A stretch of 64,000 nucleotides of DNA from Massiliimalia massiliensis (GTDB lineage: Bacteria; Bacillota; Clostridia; Oscillospirales; Ruminococcaceae), in assembly GCF_900155615.1 (NCBI RefSeq), contig NZ_FUHT01000004.1, forward strand, positions 186,001 through 250,000. The letters run 5' to 3'. The position numbers and the translations under genes were made by a program. The notes beneath the pieces are model-generated. The model saw only the letters and a program-made list of their open reading frames with translations. It ran no database searches and was not told the origin of the DNA. This document shows positions 8,590 through 17,036 of the stretch, one piece after another. Position 1 is the first letter of the stretch. Each line of letters starts with the position of its first letter.

Positions 8590-9360
8590 ATGACAAACCG
8601 GGAGATTTTGGAGATTGCTATGCGGCAGTCCGCGATTGACAGCAACTGCAGGCCGGAGGACTTTCTGTCTGAGCAGAACCGGGTGGTCATATCCCGTCCG
8701 AATCCGGGAGCGAGACGGTATCTGGAGCTGCCTTTTTTCTGTGATTTAACCTCTTATGGAAACAATATTGTGGCTTCGGTATCTAAAGAAGCTGCAGATA
8801 AAGTAAGGGAATATATCGACCGGTATCCGGCAGAGCATTGCTTTGAAACGCCTCATCTGCATGTCCTGGAAAAAAGCCTGAATGAATATGGAATGGGCGT
8901 TTGCTTCATGGCGGAGTATTTCCTGCCGGATATCACGGTTTTCCGTCCATTAGACTGCGCTTATCAGACGAGGGTGTTGATGCCGGACGAGTTTGCAGAA
9001 TACTATCTTCCTCAGTGGAGCAATGCGCTCTGCGAAAAGCGGAAACACCTAGACCGGCTGGCGGTTGGCGCGTTTGACTGCGGGGAGCTGATCGGCCTTG
9101 CCGGCGCTTCTGCGGACTGCGATAGTATGTGGCAGATTGGGATTGACGTCCTGCCCAGCTACCGGAGAAAGGGGATTGCTTCTGCCCTGACAAGCCAGCT
9201 TGCCGCGGAAATATTAAGCCGTGGCCTGGTGCCGTTTTACTGCTGTGCATGGTCGAATATTAAATCTGCCCGCAATGCTGTCAGAAGCGGCTTTCGTCCT
9301 GCCTGGGTGCAGCTCACAGCGAAAACCAAGGAAGCAATAGGCAAGATGAATCATAACTAG
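8590..9360 (+). CDS. GNAT family N-acetyltransferase with an extra N-terminal domain
   Basis: The C-terminal 100 residues or so of this 256-residue protein form a GNAT acetyl-CoA domain. WQIGIDVLPSYRRKGIASAL contains the R/Q-x-x-G-x-G/A acetyl-CoA loop in the form RRKGIA, and SARNAVRSGFRPAWVQ ends the fold. The first 130 residues do not show a recognised motif. The substrate is unknown. A GGGAGGC site precedes the ATG. It is separated from ridA by 97 nt containing a hairpin and is followed by a bidirectional terminator. Confidence 0.75.
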   Translation: MTNREILEIAMRQSAIDSNCRPEDFLSEQNRVVISRPNPGARRYLELPFFCDLTSYGNNIVASVSKEAADKVREYIDRYPAEHCFETPHLHVLEKSLNEYGMGVCFMAEYFLPDITVFRPLDCAYQTRVLMPDEFAEYYLPQWSNALCEKRKHLDRLAVGAFDCGELIGLAGASADCDSMWQIGIDVLPSYRRKGIASALTSQLAAEILSRGLVPFYCCAWSNIKSARNAVRSGFRPAWVQLTAKTKEAIGKMNHN

Positions 9361-9373
9361 GAAAAAAAGATAG

Positions 9374-9416
9374 AAAAAGAGATAGACTGCGGAATGACCG
9401 TGGTCTATCTCTTTTT
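9374..9416. terminator. Bidirectional terminator between the GNAT gene and tyrA
   Basis: A perfect 14-bp stem (9374-9387 with 9403-9416) is flanked by A5 and T5 runs, so it can serve both convergent genes. Confidence 0.85.
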
Positions 9417-9427
9417 GCCGTAGAATA

Positions 9428-10279
9428 TTAACATGGTTCATTGTTTTTCTTTAAGCTTTCTTCTTTTAGAATCCTGCCATCCCGTAGTAGGGTTTTAAGA
9501 CGGTCACCATCATTTTCCGCGATGGCGGCCCGGTATTCCTGCAAATGAAGGATGATGTTGTCCAGCTCCACCAGCAGCGAAGGCTGATTCATCAGAAACA
9601 GGTCGGTCCACATGGATTCGTTCAGCTTGGCAACCCGCGTCAGATCAAGGAAACTGCCGGCAGAAAACCCGCTCTGGTAACCCAGAACCGGGCTTTTGAC
9701 ATAGGCGTTTGATACGATATGTGCAAGCTGGGAGGTAAAGGCAATAACACGGTCATGTTCGGCAGGCGTAGCAATCACAATATTGGGAAAATGCAGTTCC
9801 GTCGCAAACTGCCTGACAGCTTCGACAGCCTGTTTCGAGGTGGACTCTACCGGGGTAATAATAAAGCTCGCGTGATCAAAAAGGTTGCCCAGTGAATAGG
9901 CGAATCCAGAAAATTCCCTGCCCGCCATGGGATGGCAGCCGACAAAGGCGACGTTTTTTCTTTCTAAAGAATCCCCGATACCGTCGATAATACTTTCCTT
10001 TACGCCGCAGGTATCGATCACGATACTGCCTTTCCGGAAATCCTGCGCGTGTTCCCGCAAAAAGGTGATCGTTTGGGCGGGATGAAGGCTGACAATCGTA
10101 AAATCAGCCTGGGACAGATTCTCTGGTCTGATAGCTTCATCGATTGCACCGGCTTCCAGCGCCTGCCGTACTGTATTTTTATCCAGATCGTAGCCTAAGC
10201 AGAGATGGCTGGTATAGCGTTTGATTGTTTTGCAGAGTGACCCGCCGATCAGTCCAAGCCCAACAACAGCAATTTTCAT
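9428..10279 (-). CDS. tyrA: Prephenate dehydrogenase
   Basis: TyrA oxidatively decarboxylates prephenate to 4-hydroxyphenylpyruvate with NAD(P)+, in tyrosine synthesis. The 283-residue protein starts with the dinucleotide fold GLGLIGGS and has DTCGVKESI and GCHPMAGREFSG near residue 115. The helical dimerisation part contains TPAEHDRVIAFTSQLAHIVS. There is no room for an ACT domain, so it is the short form. It has its own promoter at 10361-10389, with a strong hairpin in its 5' leader. No other aromatic pathway gene is adjacent. Confidence 0.93.
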   Translation of the reverse strand: MKIAVVGLGLIGGSLCKTIKRYTSHLCLGYDLDKNTVRQALEAGAIDEAIRPENLSQADFTIVSLHPAQTITFLREHAQDFRKGSIVIDTCGVKESIIDGIGDSLERKNVAFVGCHPMAGREFSGFAYSLGNLFDHASFIITPVESTSKQAVEAVRQFATELHFPNIVIATPAEHDRVIAFTSQLAHIVSNAYVKSPVLGYQSGFSAGSFLDLTRVAKLNESMWTDLFLMNQPSLLVELDNIILHLQEYRAAIAENDGDRLKTLLRDGRILKEESLKKNNEPC

Positions 10280-10313
10280 CTGCTTTTTCCTTCTTTCTTT
10301 CTATTATCATAAA

Positions 10314-10344
10314 CCCGCCGGAGGAACAACCATGAACCGGCGGG
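10314..10344 (-). terminator. Hairpin between the amylase gene and tyrA (terminator or tyrA leader structure)
   Basis: An 8-bp CCCGCCGG/CCGGCGGG stem with a 15-nt loop is followed on the minus strand by TTTATGATAAT. It lies downstream of the tyrA promoter, so it could end the methionine operon and also sit within the tyrA 5' leader. Confidence 0.6.
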
Positions 10345-10360
10345 CAGTTTATCCATTTAA

Positions 10361-10389
10361 AGTATAACAGCGAACGGATTGGATGTCAA
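10361..10389 (-). promoter_or_regulatory. Promoter of tyrA
   Basis: On the minus strand, TTGACA (10389-10384), a 17-nt spacer and TATACT (10366-10361) form a near-consensus promoter just after the amylase stop codon. Confidence 0.8.
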
Positions 10390-10392
10390 GAA

Positions 10393-11703
10393 TCACCGTT
10401 CTGTATCCCAATAGAATGCACTGTAAGGAGGCAGCTCGCTTCCGCCGCCAAAATCATGTTCTCTTCCGGTAATCAGATCGATTCCCTTGCCGCAGCCGGC
10501 ATCAAAATGCAGGGTATAGGGCTGGGAATCGGCATTGATTGCAATGATGACCCTCTGGTGCTCGCTCTGCCGCTGAAAAACGGTCTGATGGTTTGTTAGG
10601 ACAAGGCTTTTGAAATCACCAAAGCAGAGTGCCTCGCTGTTTCGACGCGCTGTCAGCAAGGAGGAAATCCAATTGGTCAGCCCGTTCCATTCCGGCACCT
10701 CAAAGCAGGGACGGAGTGATTCGTCACCCTGCGCCTTCTCGCCTCTGGCGCCCCATTCGCTTCCGTAATAAACGCAGGGGATTCCCGGCATTGCACAGAG
10801 CAACGCATAGACCGGATAAAGGTGGTTCGGATCGTTCAGAATGGAAGCGATCCGGGAAACGTCGTGATTATCTACAAAGTTAAAGAGGTGCTTCCCTCGG
10901 TAAAGCGACCAGTTTTCCGGCCCAAACTGCCGAAGCAGGGAATGAGTGATCTCAAACATATTCATGGAGTTGAAGCTGGAGTAAAGTCCCTTGTAGCACT
11001 CATAGTTGGTGCAGCTATGGAGCATGGAATTGTTCACCCACTGATTATAGTCCCCATGGAGAAGTTCTCCGACAAGGAAGAAATCCGGCTTGAGCTGGTC
11101 GCATTGGGCGCGCAGCCTGCGGATAAAATTGTGATCCAGCGAATAGGCGACATCAAGTCTCAGCCCGTCGATGTCAAAATCCCGAATCCAGCCGGATACA
11201 CAATCAAGCAGGTATTGCACCACCGCTTCATTTTGCAGATTGAGCTTCACTAGCTCGAAATGCCCTTCCCATCCCTCATACCAGAATCCGTCCCGGTAAT
11301 TGGAGTCACCGTCAAAGTTAAGGCAGAACCAATCCTTATAGGGGGAATCCCATCTTTTTTCCTGCACGTCCCGGAATGCCCAGAATCCGCGCCCGACATG
11401 GTTAAAGACCCCATCCAGCACGATCCGCAGTCCGTTCTGGTGAAGCAAACGGCAGACGCCGGCAAAGTCCTCGTTCGTTCCCAGCCGGCAATCGATCTGC
11501 TGAAAATCGCGGGTATCATATCCATGACGGTCTGATTCAAAAAGGGGTGAAAAATAAACCGCGTCAATTCCCAGCCGTTTCAGATGTTCGACCCAATCGG
11601 ATACTTTCCGAATCCGGGGAACGGTGATCCCGTCGTTTTCCCAAGGCGCTCCGCAAAATCCAAGCGGATAAATCTGATAAAAAGCACTGGTTTCTGCCCA
11701 CAT
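10393..11703 (-). CDS. Glycoside hydrolase family 13 (alpha-amylase family) protein
   Basis: This cytoplasmic protein of about 436 residues has no signal peptide. The (beta/alpha)8 barrel shows the four GH13 regions: LDGVFNHVG, GLRLDVA (Asp nucleophile), LVGELL (Glu acid/base) and FVDNHDVSR (Asp). A small C-terminal beta domain follows. The family cleaves alpha-1,4-glucans, and the intracellular short form resembles maltodextrin-acting enzymes (inferred). I prefer the ATG at 11703, 8 nt after AGGGAG, over a GTG at 11712. It begins about 15 nt after the metH stop and so appears to be the last gene of the methionine operon, without obvious metabolic connection. Confidence 0.88.
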   Translation of the reverse strand: MWAETSAFYQIYPLGFCGAPWENDGITVPRIRKVSDWVEHLKRLGIDAVYFSPLFESDRHGYDTRDFQQIDCRLGTNEDFAGVCRLLHQNGLRIVLDGVFNHVGRGFWAFRDVQEKRWDSPYKDWFCLNFDGDSNYRDGFWYEGWEGHFELVKLNLQNEAVVQYLLDCVSGWIRDFDIDGLRLDVAYSLDHNFIRRLRAQCDQLKPDFFLVGELLHGDYNQWVNNSMLHSCTNYECYKGLYSSFNSMNMFEITHSLLRQFGPENWSLYRGKHLFNFVDNHDVSRIASILNDPNHLYPVYALLCAMPGIPCVYYGSEWGARGEKAQGDESLRPCFEVPEWNGLTNWISSLLTARRNSEALCFGDFKSLVLTNHQTVFQRQSEHQRVIIAINADSQPYTLHFDAGCGKGIDLITGREHDFGGGSELPPYSAFYWDTER

Positions 11704-11718
11704 ACAGCTCACTCCCTG

Positions 11719-14073
11719 CTATCCTAATACTTTTTTTGCAATATCGGCTGATTGTTTTGCATCCTTGGCATAGAAGTCAGCGCCGATTTTCATGGCGTAA
11801 TCCTCGGTCAGCACAGCTCCGCCAACCCAAATTTTACAGTCAGCACCGCTCTGATGCAGCGCTTCAATGGTTTGCTGCATACTGACAACGGTAGTAGTCA
11901 TCAGGGCGCTCAGTCCAACCAGCTTCGCGCCGCTGCGTTTGGTTTCCTGAACTACAGTTTCAACCGGGACATCCTTCCCGAGGTCTATTACATCATATCC
12001 ATAGTTTTCCAGGATTACCCTGACAATATTCTTCCCGATATCGTGAACGTCACCCTTTACCGTTGCAAGGACGATCTTTCCTTTGGAGACCGACCTTGCG
12101 GCCGGCTGTTTGGCGAGTGCCAGCTTGATCTGATCAAACCCAGCCTGCGCCGCGGTTGCCGACTGGATGAGCTGCGGCAGAAAGATGATTCCCTTTTCAA
12201 AATCGTTCCCGACCTGGTCGAGCGAGGGAATCAGGATTTCATTGATGACCGCGAGAGGATCCATGGTTTGAAGCAGGGTTCCTGTAATTTCTCCTGCCGC
12301 TTCCTTCAGCCCGTTGACAACGGCATAGGAAAGGGTCATATCCTGCTTGCTTTTGGGCTGCGGCGCGGATACGGCCGCATGGTGCTTTTCAATATAATGC
12401 TTGGAGCCCACGTCCCGGTTATACAGGACATTATATGCATCCACTGCGTCCATCATTGACTTGATATTCGGATTGATGATTGGACAGTCCAACCCATGCG
12501 CCATGGCGAGGAGGAGGAAGCTGTGATTGATCAGCTCGCGGTTCGGCAGGCCGAAAGAGATGTTGGAAACTCCCAGCACAGTTTTGACGCCGAGCTGTTC
12601 CTTTGCCATTTTGACGGCCTTTAGTGTCTCCTGAACCTCCTTCTGTTGAACGGAGGCGGTCAGGGTGAGGCAGTCGATATAAATGTCTTCTCTGGGGATG
12701 CCATACTCTTCCGCCGCTTCTACAATCCGTCTGGCTATCGCAAACCGATCCTCTGCAGCGTTGGGAATTCCCGTTTCATCCATCGTGAGACCGACAACTG
12801 CCGCTCCGTACTTTTTAACAACCGGCAAAATCCGATCCAAAACCTTCCGTTCGCCGTTGACAGAATTGACAATGGCCTTCCCGTTGTAAATCCGCAGGGC
12901 GCTTTCAATCACAGAAGGATTTGAGGAATCGATCTGGAGCGGTGCGTCCAGGACGCTTTGCAGCCCCTTGACCACCTCGAGCATCATCTGCTTTTCATCG
13001 ATTTCCGGCAGGCCGACGTTGACGTCCAGAATGTCGGCGCCCGCCTTGACCTGTTCGAGTCCCTGCGTCAGGATATAACCGGTATTATGGTTAATCAGAG
13101 CTTCTTTGAACAGTTTTTTTCCGGTGGGGTTAATCCGTTCTCCTATTATGCGCACACCGTCTACCTCTACGAGATGGCTGGCACTGCACAGTACGGAACG
13201 CGGCTGCCAGTCCCGGTTGGAAACGGGTTGGCCTTTGACTGTACGGGCAAGCTCTCTGATATAGCCGGGCGTTGTACCGCAGCATCCGCCGATGATGGAT
13301 ACGCCGCAGTGAAGATACTCCCGCATAGTCTCGGCAAACTCTTCAGCGGAGATATCGTAGGTGTTGGAATTTAAATTCGGCAGGCCGGCGTTGGCCTTTA
13401 TGATAATGGGCAGGGGAGTCCACCGGCTTAATTTCTGCGCAATGGGAAGAATTTCCTTCGGACCCAGCGAGCAGTTGACTCCGATTGCCTCCACGCCGAG
13501 CGAGGTCAGGGTAACAGCCATTGACTCCACCGATACGCCGGTAAAGGTGCGATGGTTTTCCTCAAAGGTCATGGTGCAGAAAACAGGTAGGCTGGTATTC
13601 TCCTTTGCGGCCAATACGGCGGCTTTCATCTCCAGCAGGTCGGTCATCGTTTCAAACACAACGAGATCGGCTCCGGCCTTTTCTCCGGCAATCAGCATTT
13701 CCCGGAAAATATCATAGGCGCTGTCAAAGGAGAGATTTCCGTTTGGCTCCAGCAATTCGCCGACCGGTCCGATAGAGAGCGCTGCCTTTACCTTGGTTCC
13801 TTCTGCGGCTCTTTTGGCGTTTTTAACTCCGGCCGTTACAAGCTGGTCAACCGTGTAGCCGCAGTGGGCAAGCTTGTAGCGGTTTGCACTAAAGGTATTG
13901 GAATAGATGATATCCGAGCCGCTTTCAATATACTGGCGGTGGATGTCTATCACGATGTCCGGATGGGTGATATTCAGCGCCTCCGGTACTTTGCCGATCC
14001 TGACGCCGGATTTTTGCAGCATGGTTCCCATTGCTCCGTCGAGCAGGATCACATGGTCAAAGTTTTTTAACAT
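11719..14073 (-). CDS. metH: Cobalamin-dependent methionine synthase, catalytic part without reactivation domain
   Basis: MetH transfers the methyl group of 5-methyl-THF via cobalamin to homocysteine. The order of domains is an N-terminal homocysteine methyltransferase barrel (residues 1-300, zinc Cys residues in GVNCSLG and GGCCGTTP), a pterin-binding barrel (RIIGERINPTGKK onward), a helical cap, and a C-terminal B12-binding domain whose GDVHDIGKNIV supplies the cobalt-ligating His. At 784 residues it lacks the C-terminal AdoMet reactivation domain of the 1,200-residue form. That domain is encoded separately by the preceding gene, whose stop overlaps this ATG (ATGTTAA). A TTG 27 nt upstream is an unlikely start. 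Confidence 0.95.
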   Translation of the reverse strand: MLKNFDHVILLDGAMGTMLQKSGVRIGKVPEALNITHPDIVIDIHRQYIESGSDIIYSNTFSANRYKLAHCGYTVDQLVTAGVKNAKRAAEGTKVKAALSIGPVGELLEPNGNLSFDSAYDIFREMLIAGEKAGADLVVFETMTDLLEMKAAVLAAKENTSLPVFCTMTFEENHRTFTGVSVESMAVTLTSLGVEAIGVNCSLGPKEILPIAQKLSRWTPLPIIIKANAGLPNLNSNTYDISAEEFAETMREYLHCGVSIIGGCCGTTPGYIRELARTVKGQPVSNRDWQPRSVLCSASHLVEVDGVRIIGERINPTGKKLFKEALINHNTGYILTQGLEQVKAGADILDVNVGLPEIDEKQMMLEVVKGLQSVLDAPLQIDSSNPSVIESALRIYNGKAIVNSVNGERKVLDRILPVVKKYGAAVVGLTMDETGIPNAAEDRFAIARRIVEAAEEYGIPREDIYIDCLTLTASVQQKEVQETLKAVKMAKEQLGVKTVLGVSNISFGLPNRELINHSFLLLAMAHGLDCPIINPNIKSMMDAVDAYNVLYNRDVGSKHYIEKHHAAVSAPQPKSKQDMTLSYAVVNGLKEAAGEITGTLLQTMDPLAVINEILIPSLDQVGNDFEKGIIFLPQLIQSATAAQAGFDQIKLALAKQPAARSVSKGKIVLATVKGDVHDIGKNIVRVILENYGYDVIDLGKDVPVETVVQETKRSGAKLVGLSALMTTTVVSMQQTIEALHQSGADCKIWVGGAVLTEDYAMKIGADFYAKDAKQSADIAKKVLG

Positions 14074-14744
14074 TGAGTTCCTCGCTTTCTGAAAGTACAA
14101 TTTGCTCGGTTATTGCAGTAATCGCATTTATTTCTTCTGGGATCTTTGGCAGTGTCCGTTACGCCGATTATGGCTGTAACGGATTTGGCGGGAGTCATCA
14201 GCAGGCTGTCGGTTAACGACAGGCCGATTTTTCGATGTGTGTCCATCAGGGAGATGATATCCTGTTGCGTTTCAAGCGGCAGATCACCGTAGCCAGCAGA
14301 AAACCGCCAGGTGGTGTTTTTACCTTCCTGCCTGCACTGCGTGATGATTTCCTGCTCCGCAAGGTCTGCGAGCTGCTCTGCCGCAGTGGTAGCGCAGCTA
14401 TCCAGTATGACGCCCTCATCCGGCGCAAGGATCATGGCAGTGCGGATTTCGCGTTCGATCTGGAGTCCCAGCGTTACGCACAGCAGATAGATCTCTTCGC
14501 AGTTACCGAGCTGTGCCTGGATGTCGCGTCCCCTGAGCAGAACGGGGGTATGGACGATCCGAATGCCGTTATCCTCGCGGGAAACCGGGAAACGGCGGTA
14601 GAGATATTTCGGCTGGATCGCCCGGAGTGTCCGGCGGATGCAGGTGTCAATTGTCTCGGACAATGCACTGGAGAGAGACTGTCCGTTATAGCCGAGATAC
14701 CGCAGGATTTCATCCCGGTTCAGCGTTTGAATCAGCGTATTCAA
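14067..14744 (-). CDS. Methionine synthase activation-domain protein (stand-alone)
   Basis: This 225-residue protein corresponds to the vitamin B12-dependent methionine synthase activation region, which uses AdoMet to reactivate oxidised cobalamin. The diagnostic motif RFSAGYGDLPLETQQDI lies near residue 148. The C-terminal tail has a Cys cluster (CDYCNNRANCTFRKRG). It begins with TTG preceded by AAAGGA. It sits 15 nt after metF and overlaps the metH start by 7 nt, implying coupled translation with the enzyme it reactivates. Confidence 0.9.
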   Translation of the reverse strand: MNTLIQTLNRDEILRYLGYNGQSLSSALSETIDTCIRRTLRAIQPKYLYRRFPVSREDNGIRIVHTPVLLRGRDIQAQLGNCEEIYLLCVTLGLQIEREIRTAMILAPDEGVILDSCATTAAEQLADLAEQEIITQCRQEGKNTTWRFSAGYGDLPLETQQDIISLMDTHRKIGLSLTDSLLMTPAKSVTAIIGVTDTAKDPRRNKCDYCNNRANCTFRKRGTQC

Positions 14745-14759
14745 GGTGGCGGTTCCTTT

Positions 14760-15653
14760 CTAAACCCGGTTGCTGCTTTTGATGATGCTCTCAATGCTGC
14801 CTGTGATCCGGGTTGCTGTTTCGACATTGTTCATGGTATAGAGGTGGATTCCGCGCACATCATTGGCGATCAGATCGATAATCTGGTTGGTTGCGTAAGC
14901 GATCCCAGCGTCCTTGAGCGCCTGCGGGTCATCCGCGTATTTGTTGATCATGGTGCTCAGCTTTCTCGGCAGGCTGGCGCCGCACATGGAAACGGTACGC
15001 TCGATTTGGGATTTATTTGTGACCGGCATAATACCGGCTGAAACCGGGGCGGTAATCCCTTTTTGGACGAGCTTATCCATGAACTCATAAAAATGGTCGT
15101 TATTAAAAAAGAGCTGTGTAATTAAATGAGAAGCGCCAGCGTCAATCTTTCTTTTCAGGTTGTCGATATCCTCATCAAGGGTATCGCTGTCGCAGTGGCA
15201 TTCCGGATAACAGGCGCCCATTACATTAAAGCCCGCGTCATAATTTTTGATGAATTCCGTCAGGTCGCTGGCGTGCTGAAAATCCTCCTTCGGCTCTACT
15301 GTGGGACTTTTATCGCCCCGGAGTGCCAGAATATTCTGTACGCCGTGCTCTTTCAGAGTGTCCAGTGTTCGGCGGATATCGTCTTTGGTTGAATTGAGAC
15401 AGGTCAGATGAGAGACCGGCTCAATCTGGTATTCTGTTTTAATGAGCGAGGCGATCTCACAGGTTTTGCTGCGCTGGGTATCTGACCCGCCCGCACCGTA
15501 TGTAACGCTGATGAAGTCAGCCGGCAGTCCGCGCAGGCCGTACAGCGTATTATAGATGGTGTCAACAGAAGAGGTTTTCTTCGGCGGGAAAACCTCCAGG
15601 GAATAGACCACCTTTTTATATCTGAAAAGATTTGAGAGATCCATGATTTTCAT
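14760..15653 (-). CDS. metF: 5,10-methylenetetrahydrofolate reductase
   Basis: MetF makes 5-methyl-THF, the methyl donor for MetH encoded two genes downstream. The 297-residue flavoprotein barrel shows YSLEVFPPKK near the start, FISVTYGAGGS, HLTCLNST, ILALRGD and HLITQLFFNNDHFYEF. The ATG at 15653 is preceded by AAAGGA. An in-frame start 72 nt upstream would run into the end of tatD and adds no recognisable sequence. It follows tatD by 22 nt, inside the Met T-box operon. Confidence 0.95.
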   Translation of the reverse strand: MKIMDLSNLFRYKKVVYSLEVFPPKKTSSVDTIYNTLYGLRGLPADFISVTYGAGGSDTQRSKTCEIASLIKTEYQIEPVSHLTCLNSTKDDIRRTLDTLKEHGVQNILALRGDKSPTVEPKEDFQHASDLTEFIKNYDAGFNVMGACYPECHCDSDTLDEDIDNLKRKIDAGASHLITQLFFNNDHFYEFMDKLVQKGITAPVSAGIMPVTNKSQIERTVSMCGASLPRKLSTMINKYADDPQALKDAGIAYATNQIIDLIANDVRGIHLYTMNNVETATRITGSIESIIKSSNRV

Positions 15654-15675
15654 GATTCCTTTCTTGGGATTTGGG

Positions 15676-16449
15676 CTATTCGGGGATGCCGAAGCAGATA
15701 TGGGCGTTACGGTTTGCAATATCAATCAGATCCTGCACGTCCGTCTCTTTGATTTGGGCAATTTTTTCGGCGGTCAGAGCAATCATATCGGAGGTGCAGG
15801 TTTTGCCGCGGTAGGGAACCGGCGCCATATAAGGGCAGTCTGTTTCCAGGAGCAGACGGTCAAGCGGCGTGACCTTCACCGCCTCGAGTACCTTTTTAGC
15901 GTTGTTGAAGGTAACCACGCCGGTATAGCCCAGATACATTCCCAGGGAGAGAATTTCCGATGCTGTCTGAGCGGAACCGGAAAAACAGTGTACCACACCC
16001 TTTGGACGGTATCTGCGCAGCAGCTCAAGCGTATCTGCAGTCGCCTCACGGGAATGGATGATGACGGGAAGCGAGAGCTCCTGTGCCAGCAGGAGCTGCT
16101 TTTCAAAGACCTCTTTCTGCCGGCCGCGCGGAGAAAAATCATAGTGGTAGTCCAGCCCGATTTCCCCAATGGCGACCACCTTTTCTTCTCCTGCAAGCGC
16201 CGCCAGCTCCTCAAGATTGCTTTCCGACCAGTTTTCTGCGTCGTGGGGGTGAATACCGACACTGCAATAGAAAAAAGGATAGCGCCGGGTCAGCTCCAGT
16301 CCGGAATAGGAGGAGGGCATGTCACAGCCTGCATTCAGTACTGCCGCGACGCCGTTCTCCCTGATATGCCGGATTGTTTCCTCCTGAATGGAGCGAAAAC
16401 GTTCGTCATTATAATGGGCATGGGAATCAAAAATATTGTGATAGCTCAA
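15676..16449 (-). CDS. TatD family metal-dependent DNase
   Basis: This 257-residue TIM-barrel hydrolase has the TatD metal motifs FDSHAHYND, GIHPHDAE, AIGEIGLDYHYD, VIIHSREA, VHCFSGS and LLETDCPYMAP. TatD proteins act as 3'-5' exonucleases or in nucleic acid quality control. The best start is the TTG at 16449: it overlaps the stop of the preceding gene (TTGA), has AAGAAGGTG before it, and gives the standard family length. An ATG at 16488 would add 13 residues. metG and tatD are frequent neighbours in Firmicutes. Here an acetyltransferase gene lies between them. Confidence 0.92.
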   Translation of the reverse strand: MSYHNIFDSHAHYNDERFRSIQEETIRHIRENGVAAVLNAGCDMPSSYSGLELTRRYPFFYCSVGIHPHDAENWSESNLEELAALAGEEKVVAIGEIGLDYHYDFSPRGRQKEVFEKQLLLAQELSLPVIIHSREATADTLELLRRYRPKGVVHCFSGSAQTASEILSLGMYLGYTGVVTFNNAKKVLEAVKVTPLDRLLLETDCPYMAPVPYRGKTCTSDMIALTAEKIAQIKETDVQDLIDIANRNAHICFGIPE

Positions 16450-16994
16450 TAGGGGACACCTTCTTTTCTGATGATATAGTGGCAGCATGGAACGGTTTGG
16501 CCGTTTTTCATCAGCGTTACCATCCGTTTGCCCTGATAGTGCATCCCGCTTTTCTGCATTACCCGTCCTGAGGCCGGGTTACGGAGATCATGAAGTGCGT
16601 CAATCGATTCAAAGCCGCAGTTCCAAAGATACTGGATGACCGCCCGGCACGCTTCGGTAGCAAGGCCCTGGTTCCAGTATTCCGGGGCCAGGCAGTAGCC
16701 GACCTCACAGGCCGTGGAATCCGGTTGTGCAGCCGCGCCGATAGAACCGATCAGCTTGCCTGTCGAAAGATCGGTGATGGCCCATTCGTAAAAATGGAGC
16801 TTTGGGTACTCTGCGATCCAGGAATCAATGATTGCGGCGGTTTCATCCGGCGTGCGGTGGGTGCCCCAGCTAACGTAGCGGGTTGCCTGCGGTATCCCCG
16901 CCCAGCCGGAAAACATCGCGTCTGCGTCGGAATGTCTAAATTTTCGGAGAAATAATCGTTGTGTTGTGATGGGTTGTGTTCCAAGATGTTGCAT
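16446..16994 (-). CDS. GNAT N-acetyltransferase, RimJ/RimL-like
   Basis: This 182-residue single-domain acetyltransferase has TQRLFLRKF at the start, a CoA loop within PEYWNQGLATEACRAVIQYL (residues 110-130), and the C-terminal NPASGRVMQKSGMHYQG typical of RimJ/RimL-type enzymes, which acetylate amino groups of proteins or small molecules. The target is not deducible. GGAGG lies 8 nt before the ATG. It is inserted between metG (42 nt upstream) and tatD (overlapping by 4 nt), so it appears to belong to the same transcript. Confidence 0.87.
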   Translation of the reverse strand: MQHLGTQPITTQRLFLRKFRHSDADAMFSGWAGIPQATRYVSWGTHRTPDETAAIIDSWIAEYPKLHFYEWAITDLSTGKLIGSIGAAAQPDSTACEVGYCLAPEYWNQGLATEACRAVIQYLWNCGFESIDALHDLRNPASGRVMQKSGMHYQGKRMVTLMKNGQTVPCCHYIIRKEGVPY

Positions 16995-17036
16995 GGTAAA
17001 ACCTCCGGTATTCAGTTGTAAATCAAAGCAGTCCGT

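Noticed and set aside
10822-11253. Open plus-strand frame inside the amylase gene
   Set aside because: It is opposite the GH13 catalytic motifs, which are intact, so this is a shadow frame.
15643-16452. Long plus-strand open frame opposite tatD
   Set aside because: The minus-strand frame encodes a clear TatD protein with all metal motifs. The plus-strand frame has no recognisable domain and is a shadow.
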